Positions 1-7,196 of a stretch of 62,907 bases of DNA are shown piece by piece (positions within the stretch are counted from its first letter, which is position 1; every line of letters begins with the position of its first letter). The notes beneath the pieces were generated by a model that saw nothing but the letters and a program-made list of their open reading frames with translations, ran no database searches and was not told the origin of the DNA. The DNA is from Devosia equisanguinis. GTDB lineage: Bacteria; Pseudomonadota; Alphaproteobacteria; Rhizobiales; Hyphomicrobiaceae. The stretch is taken from contig CAMAYR010000002.1 of the NCBI GenBank assembly GCA_945862355.1, forward strand, positions 1-62,907, given 5' to 3'. The position numbers and the translations under genes were made by a program.

Positions 1-1
1 C

Positions 2-409
2 GACAAGCACCCCGGCCGCATTCCGGTCGCGATCCTGGGCGACGGCGACTACATGATGGGCGCCGGGGCGCTGTGGAGCGCCTCCAACCAGGACATTCCG
101 CTGCTGGTGATCACGGCGAACAACCGCTCGTACTTCAACGACGAGGAGCACCAGCGGCACATCGCGCATGATCGCCATCGGCCCGAGGAGAACGCCCACG
201 TCGGCCAGCGCATCGAGGGACCCGCTCCGGATCTCGTGATGACGGCCAAGGCGCAGGGCGGATGGGACGGCGAGATGGTCGCCAACATCGAGGACGTGCC
301 GGCGGCGCTGAAGCGCGGCATCGAGGCGGTGAAGTCCGGCAAGCGCTGGATCGTCGACTGCATCGTTGCGCCCGAGTACGTGCGCCGGCCGCTGGTCGAG
401 CACATTTGA
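2..409 (+). CDS. ThDP-dependent acetolactate synthase-like enzyme, C-terminal part
   Basis: The gene runs in from the left edge, so only the last 135 residues are present. They contain the thiamine-diphosphate/Mg binding motif in full: GDG, then 24 residues, then NN (GDGDYMMGAG ... ITANNRSY), followed by the rest of the PYR-like C-terminal domain. This motif defines the family of acetolactate synthase, benzoylformate decarboxylase and oxalyl-CoA decarboxylase. The substrate cannot be told without the N-terminal half. The reading frame is open from base 2 to the TGA at 407-409, and a hairpin terminator follows within 40 bases, so this is the last gene of its transcript. Confidence 0.85.
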   Translation, partial: DKHPGRIPVAILGDGDYMMGAGALWSASNQDIPLLVITANNRSYFNDEEHQRHIAHDRHRPEENAHVGQRIEGPAPDLVMTAKAQGGWDGEMVANIEDVPAALKRGIEAVKSGKRWIVDCIVAPEYVRRPLVEHI

Positions 410-442
410 TCACGCCCGACCGATCGAGCAGAAATGAGACAG

Positions 443-470
443 GGGCGGACACTGGTGGTCCGCCCTTTCT
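443..470 (+). terminator. Intrinsic terminator after the ThDP enzyme gene
   Basis: GGGCGGAC (443-450) pairs perfectly with GTCCGCCC (458-465) around a 7-base loop, and TTTCT follows. The position, 34 bases after the stop codon and 48 before the next start, fits transcription termination of the upstream gene. Confidence 0.75.
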
Positions 471-517
471 CGTTCAGAACACTATTCGTAGTGTCGTAGT
501 GACGAAGGAAAGGCACC

Positions 518-1030
518 ATGACTGTCTACGTTGGCCTGCTGCGCGCGGTGAATGTGGGCGGAACGGGCAAGCTTCCGATGGTCACGCTGCGAGCTATCTG
601 CGAGGACGCTGGCTTCACAGGCGTCGCGACCTACATCGCGAGCGGCAACGTCGTCTTCGAAAGCAAGGAAGCGTCGGCCAACGTGAAGTCAGCGCTCGAA
701 AAGCGACTACGGGACTACGCCGGCAAGCCCGTTTGCGTTATGATTCGGACGGCCGCGGAGATGGCGGCGATCCTCAAGGGCAATCCGTTCGCGACGGTGG
801 AAGCAAATCGTACCGTCGCAATTTTTCTCGATATGACGCCGCCAGCCAATGGGCTGGAAGCGATTTCGGGGAGGGTCGACGAGGAGACGGCACTCGGCGT
901 GCGGGAAATCTATGTTCACTATCCTCGAGGGCAGGGCCGCTCGAAGCTGCGTATCCCCGCAGCGGCTGCCGGCACGGCGCGCAACATGAATACCGTCGCA
1001 AAACTCGCAGAAATGGCCGTCAGATACTGA
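518..1030 (+). CDS. DUF1697 family protein
   Basis: This 170-residue protein begins MTVYVGLLRAVNVGG and continues with the IASGNVVFES segment. Both are hallmarks of the DUF1697 family, single-domain cytoplasmic proteins of about 170-180 residues with no settled biochemical role. The length is the usual full length. The ATG follows an AAGGAAAGG stretch (504-512), a good ribosome site. It lies between a terminator and the MATE gene, 65 bases upstream of the latter, so it may share a transcript with it. Nothing in the context suggests a pathway. Confidence 0.85.
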   Translation: MTVYVGLLRAVNVGGTGKLPMVTLRAICEDAGFTGVATYIASGNVVFESKEASANVKSALEKRLRDYAGKPVCVMIRTAAEMAAILKGNPFATVEANRTVAIFLDMTPPANGLEAISGRVDEETALGVREIYVHYPRGQGRSKLRIPAAAAGTARNMNTVAKLAEMAVRY

Positions 1031-1095
1031 GCGGCTGAGCCCACTCGACGAGGTAAGCGCTGGACTGGACCAGCCGGGCGGGGTAGTCGCGGGCC

Positions 1096-2541
1096 ATGCA
1101 AAACGGGTCAGACGGCAGCGCCGCGCGGGAATCGACAGCGGCAGCGAGAGAGAGCGCTCGTGCGCTGTGGTCGCGCGAGATGCGCGATACGGTCGCGCTC
1201 GCCTTGCCGATGGCGGCGACGCAGCTCGGCCAGGTCGCGATGATGACGACCGACCTCGCGCTGATCGGCCGACTCGGCGGTCAGGCGATGGCTGCGGCCT
1301 CGCTTGCGCATACGGTGCTGTTCACCTGCTTCGTGCTCGGTATGGGCCTCGTCGCAGCCGTCGCGCCGCTGGCGGCGCAGGCATTCGGCGCGCGCGAGCC
1401 GCGCATGATCCGGCGTGCGTTGCGGGTGGGGCTTTGGGCGGCCGTAATCGCCGGGGTTCCCCTGACGGCCGTTCAGTTCCAGGGGGCGTCCATACTCGTC
1501 GCGCTCGGTCAGGATGCGGCGACGGCGGAACTCGCCGGCCGTTACCTCCACGGGCTCGCGTGGAGCCTCGTGCCGTCTTGGATCTTCGTCGCGATGCGCA
1601 ACTTCATGAGTGCGCTCAACCGGCCGGAGCCGGCGCTGTGGATCACCCTCGTCGCCATTCCGCTCAACGGCCTGCTCGCCTACGGGCTGATCCACGGCTC
1701 ACTGGGCCTGCCGCAACTGGGCATCATGGGCGCTGGCCTGGCCACCTCGATCGTCAATGCCGCCATGTGCGTTGCCATATTCACGGTGGCAGAGACGATG
1801 CAGCCGTTCCGAAAATATCACGTGCTCGGCGGGCTGCTGCGGCCCGACTGGGTGCTGCTGCGCCGGCTCGTGCTGCTTGGCCTGCCGATCTCGGGAGCAT
1901 TCGGGCTGGAGTATGGGCTGTTCGCGGTCGCCGGCCTGATGATGGGGTGGATCGGCACGACGGCGCTCGCCGCGCACCAGATCGCGTTCCAGGTGGCCTC
2001 GATCCTGTTCATGGTGCCGTTCGGCATCTCCATGGCCGCGACGGTGCGCGTCGGCCAAGCGCTCGGCCGGCGCGATCCGGCCGCTGTGCGCCGCGCGGGC
2101 TTCGCGGCCATCGCTCTAGCCTTCGCCTTCGAGGTGGCGATGACCATCCTGATCGCGATCTTCAGGCATCGAGTGCCTGCGCTGTTCCTCGATGCGGGCG
2201 ATGCCGCCAACGCTGCCGCGATCACGATGGCGGCCACGCTGCTGCTGGTCGGCGCGACGTTCTTCATCCTGGACGGGATTCAGACGGTGGCCGCCGGGTC
2301 GCTGCGCGGGCTCAACGACACGCGCGTACCGCTCGGCATGGCCGCGCTCAGCTTCTGGGTGATCGGATTGCCGGTCGCCTATGGCCTGGGCTTTGGCGCG
2401 TCGCTCGGCGCCGTCGGCATATGGGCCGGCCTCACCATCGGCCTGGCGACGTTCGCCGTGCTGCTCGTGGTGCGCTTCGAGCGGCTCACGCGGGCCACCA
2501 AACAGGCGGGCACGACGCTGCCACTCGATCACAGCATTTGA
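1096..2541 (+). CDS. MATE family multidrug efflux transporter (NorM-like)
   Basis: This 481-residue polytopic inner-membrane protein has the two-lobe arrangement of MATE transporters. Each half starts with a MxxTQLGQ- or LPISGAFGLEYGLF-type helix, and there are about twelve hydrophobic segments. The first lobe carries the typical ALPMAATQLGQVAMMTTDLALIG stretch (split here as ALPMAATQLGQ and TTDLALIG). MATE pumps export cationic drugs or metabolites against a Na+ or H+ gradient. The charged N-terminal 30 residues are longer than usual, and no strong ribosome site precedes this ATG, so a later start is possible. The real substrate is unknown. Confidence 0.88.
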   Translation: MQNGSDGSAARESTAAARESARALWSREMRDTVALALPMAATQLGQVAMMTTDLALIGRLGGQAMAAASLAHTVLFTCFVLGMGLVAAVAPLAAQAFGAREPRMIRRALRVGLWAAVIAGVPLTAVQFQGASILVALGQDAATAELAGRYLHGLAWSLVPSWIFVAMRNFMSALNRPEPALWITLVAIPLNGLLAYGLIHGSLGLPQLGIMGAGLATSIVNAAMCVAIFTVAETMQPFRKYHVLGGLLRPDWVLLRRLVLLGLPISGAFGLEYGLFAVAGLMMGWIGTTALAAHQIAFQVASILFMVPFGISMAATVRVGQALGRRDPAAVRRAGFAAIALAFAFEVAMTILIAIFRHRVPALFLDAGDAANAAAITMAATLLLVGATFFILDGIQTVAAGSLRGLNDTRVPLGMAALSFWVIGLPVAYGLGFGASLGAVGIWAGLTIGLATFAVLLVVRFERLTRATKQAGTTLPLDHSI

Positions 2542-2597
2542 AACGACGGTTCACTCCGCCTAAGCTCGTCTCCAGTTCACGATAGGAGGCGACCGGA

Positions 2598-3473
2598 ATG
2601 AACCATCCGAAGATGCTGAACGCGGCACAGATCCAATCGTTTCGCGACAATGGGCACCTGACGCCGGTGCGGGTGATGGCCGCGGAGGAAGCAACCGGCT
2701 ATCGCGCCAAGCTCGAGGCGTTCGAGCGGCAGCAGGGGTTCCCGCTCACGGGCAACCAGCGCGCCAAAACCTACCTGCTGTTCTCCTGGGCCTATGAGAT
2801 TCTGACCCACCCCACGATCCTCGATGCCGTGGAGGACCTGATCGGGCCGGACATCCTTGTCTATCACTGGACGAGTTGGATCAAGGAGCCCAACAGCAAG
2901 AGCTTCGTGAGCTGGCATCAGGATGCGACCTACTTCGGCCTCGAGCCGCTCGACCAGGTGACCGCGTGGGTGGCACTGTCGCAGGCGACGCTGCAATCGG
3001 GTTGCATGCGCGTATTGCCGGGCAGCCACAAGCTCGGGCAGCTTCCCGTGGATCTCAAGCCCGACAAGGACAATCTGCTCTCCAGCGGACAAACCGCGAA
3101 GCTCTCTGTCGCCGACAAGGACACGGTGCCGATGCCGCTGCAGCCGGGAGAGATGTCGCTGCACCACACCTGCACGGTGCACGGCTCACCCGGTAACGAC
3201 AGCGACTTCCGCCGGATCGGCTTCTGCCTCGATTTCGTGCCGGCACACGTGAAGCCGAACAAGCACCTCATCGAGAGCGGCGCGCTTTGCTCGGCGCTGC
3301 TTGTACGCGGTAAGCTGCATCACGATTACTTTCCGCAGGAGAGACCGCCGGCCGGCATCGCCGATCCGGATTCTGTGCGCGAGCACGAGGCGGGCGTGGA
3401 GAGCTACCGGCGCATGGTTCAGGCATTGGGGCACATGACGTCGGCGCGCTTCGACAAGCCGGCGGCTCAGTAA
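2598..3473 (+). CDS. Phytanoyl-CoA dioxygenase (PhyH) family protein
   Basis: This 291-residue Fe(II)/2-oxoglutarate oxygenase has the expected facial triad. The HxD pair lies in SFVSWHQDATYF, the distal His in HHTCTVHGSPGN, and a downstream Arg in FRRIGFCLDF can bind 2-oxoglutarate. Members hydroxylate small acids, CoA esters, quaternary amines or natural products, and sequence alone does not show which. The ATG follows TAGGAGGCGA (2583-2592), a strong ribosome site. The stop lies 19 bases before the Bug receptor start, so the two are probably cotranscribed with the flavoprotein and ferredoxin that follow. The protein has no signal peptide and should be cytoplasmic. Confidence 0.88.
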   Translation: MNHPKMLNAAQIQSFRDNGHLTPVRVMAAEEATGYRAKLEAFERQQGFPLTGNQRAKTYLLFSWAYEILTHPTILDAVEDLIGPDILVYHWTSWIKEPNSKSFVSWHQDATYFGLEPLDQVTAWVALSQATLQSGCMRVLPGSHKLGQLPVDLKPDKDNLLSSGQTAKLSVADKDTVPMPLQPGEMSLHHTCTVHGSPGNDSDFRRIGFCLDFVPAHVKPNKHLIESGALCSALLVRGKLHHDYFPQERPPAGIADPDSVREHEAGVESYRRMVQALGHMTSARFDKPAAQ

Positions 3474-3492
3474 CGTGGAGAAAATCAGAAGC

Positions 3493-4524
3493 ATGAGCAA
3501 GTTAGTCTCGACGGCGGCGCGTGCTGCGCTCGCCATGCTCGCCGCGGCGGGCACCACCGGCACGGCACTAGCGCAATCGCCGTTCTACGAAGGCAAGACG
3601 ATCACAGTCGTCGTCAGCTACGCGGCGGGCGGCGGCTATGACCTCTACTCGCGGCTACTGGCGCGCCACCTGGGCAATCACGTGCCGGGCAAGCCGAACG
3701 TCGTCGTGCAGAACATGCCGGGAGCCGCGGGCGTGGTCGCGACGAACCACGTCTACAATCTGGCGGCCAAGGACGGGACTGTGATCGCCGCCGTCGACCA
3801 GAACATCCCGCTGTTCCAACTGCTCGGCGGCGCGGGCGTGCGTTACGACGTGTCCAAATTCAACTGGCTCGGCAACGTGGCATCGTCGAACGGGCTCGTG
3901 ATGGCCTGGCACACGAGCGGCATCAAGTCGCTCGAGGACGCGAGGAAGCGCGTGGTGCAGATGGGGGCCACGGGCACCAACGACGACGCTTGGGTCTATG
4001 CGAAGGTGCTCAACGCGACTGCCGGAACGCAGTTCAACCTCGTGCGTGGCTACCAGGGCACGGCCGCCGTCAACGTCGCCATCGAGCGCGGCGAGGTGGA
4101 GGCGATGGGGCGCTCGAGCTACTATGGCTTCCTGGGCCAGAAGCCGGATTGGGTGCGCGACAAGAAGGTCGTTTTCCTCGCGCAGCTCGGCTTCACCAAA
4201 CAGCCGGAGCTGCCAGACCTGCCGTTGGTGCTCGATCTCATGAAGACCGAGGAGCATCGGCAGATCGCATCGCTGATCTCGCTGCCGACCGCGATCGGCT
4301 ACAGCCACTGGCTCGCCGCCGAGGTGCCCGCCGAGCGCGTAAAGATCCTGCGCGAGGCCTATGCCAAGACGATGGCGGACGCGGCTTTCAATGCCGATGC
4401 GACGAAGCAGAACCTGCAAGTCAGGGCAAAGACTGCCGCGGAGATCGAGGCCCTGTTGAAACGTGCGTCGTCGGCGCCGGAGGCGGTTCGCAAACTGACG
4501 GCTGCAACCCTTGAATGGAAGTAG
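3493..4524 (+). CDS. Bug/TctC-family periplasmic solute-binding protein
   Basis: The protein has 343 residues. A signal peptide runs to about residue 27 (ALAQS), followed by a Bug-type binding domain with GKTITVVVSYAAGGGYD near the N-terminus and NMPGAAGVV about 40 residues later. In the tripartite tricarboxylate transporter family such receptors deliver carboxylates or amides to a TctA/TctB membrane pair, but no tctA or tctB is nearby. I chose the ATG at 3493, preceded by GGAG at 3477-3480, over an in-frame GTG at 3475 because it starts directly at the signal peptide. Position between a PhyH enzyme and a flavoprotein suggests it binds a substrate of those enzymes. Confidence 0.87.
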   Translation: MSKLVSTAARAALAMLAAAGTTGTALAQSPFYEGKTITVVVSYAAGGGYDLYSRLLARHLGNHVPGKPNVVVQNMPGAAGVVATNHVYNLAAKDGTVIAAVDQNIPLFQLLGGAGVRYDVSKFNWLGNVASSNGLVMAWHTSGIKSLEDARKRVVQMGATGTNDDAWVYAKVLNATAGTQFNLVRGYQGTAAVNVAIERGEVEAMGRSSYYGFLGQKPDWVRDKKVVFLAQLGFTKQPELPDLPLVLDLMKTEEHRQIASLISLPTAIGYSHWLAAEVPAERVKILREAYAKTMADAAFNADATKQNLQVRAKTAAEIEALLKRASSAPEAVRKLTAATLEWK

Positions 4525-4580
4525 GCGGCTCGCGGGCGCGATAGTCGCCCGGGGCAAGGGGCAAGGGGACAACGGTAGCG

Positions 4581-6239
4581 ATGGGGGAAAGCGTGCGGTC
4601 GAAGAGGCCCGCATCTGCGAAAGCCGGTGAGAGGTTGGAGTTCGTCGCGGACGTGCTCGTGCTCGGCGGCGGGCCAGCGGGTGCATGGGCAGCGATCTCG
4701 GCGCGCCGCGCAGGTGCGGAGGTGATTCTCGCCGACAAGGGCTTTCTCGGCACCAGCGGGGCCACTGCGCCCTCGAACACAGAGACGTGGCAAGCGGCGC
4801 AGGGCGAGGCCAGAACCCGCTCCGTTGCCCGTCATCTCGTCAAGACTGGAGGCATGGCTGAGGCCGCGATGGCAGAGCGCGTGCTCGATGGAGCCTGCCG
4901 CGGGCTCAATCAGCTTATCGAGTGGTCCTACCCGTTTCCGCGAGACGAGGCGGGAAATCCCTATTGCGGTAATCTGCGGGGGCCGGACTACATGCGCTTC
5001 ATGCGGCGGCGCGTGATCGGGGCCGGCGTAAAAGTGCTCGATCATCATCCAGCGCTGGAGCTGCTCGGCGATGACGAGGGCGTGACTGGAGCGGCCGGCA
5101 TCGACCGGCAACGCGGCGCGGTATGGGCCGCGCGCGCCTCGGCAGTGGTGCTGGCGACCGGGGGATGCGCTTTCGGCGAGCGGTTTCTCGGCGCCACGGG
5201 ACTGACCGGCGACGGCTATCTGATGGCTGCGGAAGCGGGAGCGGCGCTGTCGGGCATGGAGATGTCGTCTCAGTACGCGGTGGTGCCGGCCGGCTCTTCG
5301 GTCAACAAAGGCATGCCGTATCGCTGGGCGACTTTCTTCGACGCAGACGGCCGCGAATTGGGCGAGCTTGGCGACGACCGGCAGCTCGCCATCGCGATCG
5401 CGCTGCGCAACGGCCCCGTGCGCGCCCGGCTCGACAAGGCCGGCGCACGCGAGCGGGCATGGCTGCGGCAAGCCCAATCCAATTGCTTTCTACCATTCGA
5501 CCGGGCAGGGATCGACCCGTTCGTGGACAAGTTCGAGGTGCAGTTGCGCTGTGAGGGCACGGTGCGCGGACTGGGCGGCATACGGCTCGTCGGCGACGAC
5601 TGTGCAACGGGAGTGCCCGGGCTCTACGCGGCGGGAGACGCCGCCGGCCGTGAGGCGGTCATGGGTGCGATCACCGGCGGGGGCGGACCCAACTCGTCGT
5701 GGGCCATCGCATCGGGGAACTGGGCGGGAGCGGCTGCCGCTCGTCTCGCCATTGCCGCTCGTCCCGCACGCGACAAGCGCCGGACGAGCGGCCTCGGCCT
5801 GGCCGGCATGGTACATGATCGCAGCCGGAAGCGGGGCTCGAGCGCGCTTCACGCCGACGAAATCAAGGCTGTCGTCCGCGAGGAGATGCTGCCGCTCGAG
5901 CGCAACTTCTTCCGCAGCGGCGAGGGGCTCGAGCGCTCGATGGCGCGGCTCGATGGATTATGGCGCGACGCGGGCGAAGGCTTGCAGCCAGACAGACGGC
6001 GCGTTCCTGCCGATACCGTGCGCGAGCGGGAGGCCGCAGCGCTCCTCATGACGAGCCGGTGGGCACTGGCCAGCGCTATAGAGCGCAAGGAGACGCGGGG
6101 AATGCACAGGCGTGCCGACTTTCCCGGACCAAGTGCTGCCTGTTCGCGACGGCTGCACGTCAGCGGCACCGAACCGATCGTAATCCGGCCCGTCGAATTC
6201 AGGGACCGGGTCGGCGACCCGAGCCGGGTCCTGCGATGA
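4581..6239 (+). CDS. FAD-dependent oxidoreductase, AprA/SdhA-like flavoprotein
   Basis: This 552-residue protein belongs to the fumarate reductase/succinate dehydrogenase flavoprotein superfamily. The FAD dinucleotide motif GGGPAGAWAA is at residues 29-38, followed by ARRAGAEVILADKG. A second FAD element occurs as GLYAAGDAAG with GGGGPNSS behind it. Its stop overlaps the start of a two-[4Fe-4S] ferredoxin (ATGA), the arrangement seen in adenylylsulfate reductase (AprA with AprB), so electrons probably pass from flavin to ferredoxin. The substrate is unknown. No sulfate-assimilation genes lie nearby; the neighbours are a PhyH oxygenase and a Bug receptor, which fits catabolism of an imported organic acid or sulfonate. 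That last step is inference. Confidence 0.8.
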   Translation: MGESVRSKRPASAKAGERLEFVADVLVLGGGPAGAWAAISARRAGAEVILADKGFLGTSGATAPSNTETWQAAQGEARTRSVARHLVKTGGMAEAAMAERVLDGACRGLNQLIEWSYPFPRDEAGNPYCGNLRGPDYMRFMRRRVIGAGVKVLDHHPALELLGDDEGVTGAAGIDRQRGAVWAARASAVVLATGGCAFGERFLGATGLTGDGYLMAAEAGAALSGMEMSSQYAVVPAGSSVNKGMPYRWATFFDADGRELGELGDDRQLAIAIALRNGPVRARLDKAGARERAWLRQAQSNCFLPFDRAGIDPFVDKFEVQLRCEGTVRGLGGIRLVGDDCATGVPGLYAAGDAAGREAVMGAITGGGGPNSSWAIASGNWAGAAAARLAIAARPARDKRRTSGLGLAGMVHDRSRKRGSSALHADEIKAVVREEMLPLERNFFRSGEGLERSMARLDGLWRDAGEGLQPDRRRVPADTVREREAAALLMTSRWALASAIERKETRGMHRRADFPGPSAACSRRLHVSGTEPIVIRPVEFRDRVGDPSRVLR

Positions 6240-6451
6240 TCGAGATCGTCTCGGATGGTCGCTGTACGGCCTGCAACATCTGCGTTCGCGTTTGTCCGGC
6301 CAACGTATTCGACATCGTCGCTGACGCGCCGCCACGGATCGCGAGGCAGGACGACTGCCAGACCTGCTTCCTGTGCGAAATCTATTGCCCGGAGGACGCC
6401 CTGTACGTCGCGCCACACGCAGAGGGGCCGACCGGTATCACGGAAGGCTAG
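6236..6451 (+). CDS. Two-[4Fe-4S] ferredoxin, possibly truncated by an amber codon
   Basis: The 71-residue protein has two complete cluster motifs: C10-x2-C13-x2-C16-x3-C20-P and C41-x2-C44-x2-C47-x3-C51-P. It overlaps the flavoprotein stop by four bases (ATGA) and is probably its electron acceptor or donor, like AprB with AprA. The frame ends at a TAG (6449-6451) yet continues open for 44 more codons in the same frame (VEARGLFGSYARALGW and on) to a TGA at 6584. That TGA sits inside the operon's terminator hairpin. The tail looks protein-like, so the longer product may be ancestral, or the TAG may be a sequencing error or be read through. Confidence 0.85.
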   Translation: MIEIVSDGRCTACNICVRVCPANVFDIVADAPPRIARQDDCQTCFLCEIYCPEDALYVAPHAEGPTGITEG

Positions 6452-6586
6452 GTGGAGGCGCGTGGGCTATTCGGAAGCTACGCGCGCGCGCTCGGCTGGA
6501 GCGACGGGCGCATGGGCGGCACCGCGGGCGATGCCACGATGCACCTGCGAACCACGCTCGACGTGAAGCGGAAGCCCGGCGGCTGA
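6452..6586 (+). pseudogene. In-frame C-terminal extension of the ferredoxin beyond a TAG
   Basis: These 44 codons follow the ferredoxin amber codon without any frame change. They read VEARGLFGSYARALGW then SDGRMGGTAGD and a short basic end. Codon use is GC-rich like the neighbours. There is a potential GTG start at 6452 but no separate ribosome site. I read it as the lost or read-through tail of the ferredoxin; a separate small protein is less likely. Confidence 0.5.
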
Positions 6587-6612
6587 GTACCTGGTCCGGG
6601 CTTCCTTGTCTC
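6570..6612 (+). terminator. Intrinsic terminator closing the PhyH-Bug-flavoprotein-ferredoxin run
   Basis: GGAAGCCCGG (6570-6579) pairs perfectly with CCGGGCTTCC (6596-6605) and is followed by TTGTCTC. The loop contains the TGA of the in-frame ferredoxin extension, so the operon ends right after the longer reading frame. Confidence 0.7.
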
Positions 6613-6622
6613 AGGCGAGCAA

Positions 6623-7042
6623 TTATCGGCGATGCACGCGCCAGACGCGCCGCGGGGCGTGGTATCTCGTGCGATAGACCTGCACTGGCCGGTAGGCACG
6701 CACTGGTCGGTAGGCACGCACTGGCCGGTAGGCACGCACTGGCCGGTAATACCTGACCGGGCGGTAGACCCGCGCAGGACGATAGTAGACCGGCGCCGCG
6801 TAGTAGTAGGAGGGCGCGGAATAGTAGGATGGACCGTAGGAATACGAGCGGCGCGGGTAGTAGGCGTAGCTATTTCGGCGGTGCGAGTGGACGCTCGCGG
6901 CAACGATGCCACCGACCACGGCGGCCGCCACGATTCCTGCCAAGACGTTTCCGCCCCGGCGACGTGCTTCCGCCTCGGGAGAGTAGGCAACCGCGCCGAA
7001 TGCAAACACCAGCGCCGACGCCAGAACTGCAAACTTTCTCAT
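6623..7042 (-). CDS. Secreted Tyr/Arg/Pro-repeat protein
   Basis: The 139-residue product starts MRKFAVLASALVFAFG, a clear signal peptide cleaved near SPEAEA. A short glycine/alanine-rich hydrophobic stretch (GGNVLAGIVAAAVVGG) follows, then a tail built almost only of Tyr, Arg, Pro, Val and Ser. Near the C-terminus the unit YRPVRA repeats in tandem. Such basic tyrosine-rich tails are common in small envelope proteins of Hyphomicrobiales and have no assigned function. The ATG at 7042 was chosen because AAGGAGCACC sits just upstream and it starts at the signal peptide. Function is unknown; envelope or surface location is inferred. Confidence 0.8.
   Translation of the reverse strand: MRKFAVLASALVFAFGAVAYSPEAEARRRGGNVLAGIVAAAVVGGIVAASVHSHRRNSYAYYPRRSYSYGPSYYSAPSYYYAAPVYYRPARVYRPVRYYRPVRAYRPVRAYRPVRAYRPVQVYRTRYHAPRRVWRVHRR
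6684..6750. repeat. 18-base tandem repeat in the Tyr/Arg/Pro protein gene
   Basis: The unit ACTGGCCGGTAGGCACGC occurs at 6684-6701, 6702-6719 (one base different) and 6720-6737, with a partial fourth copy to 6750. It encodes the hexapeptide repeat YRPVRA. The near-identity at DNA level implies recent duplication or slippage. Confidence 0.9.
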
Positions 7043-7196
7043 GTGGTGCTCCTTTTCGCTCGAATGCACCGCCCCTTCATCGGGACCGTTCAACGAGGAT
7101 CATATAGGCGCTCAAGCCGATAAAGCGAAACCTTACCGCGCCAACGACATTGAACGCATTGAGCAGGCGCAACCAACCGAAGCTGTGAAAGTAGTC

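Noticed and set aside
4533-4551. Hairpin after the first Bug gene as a terminator
   Set aside because: Only six pairs and no T tract, and the flavoprotein gene follows within 30 bases, so termination there is unlikely.
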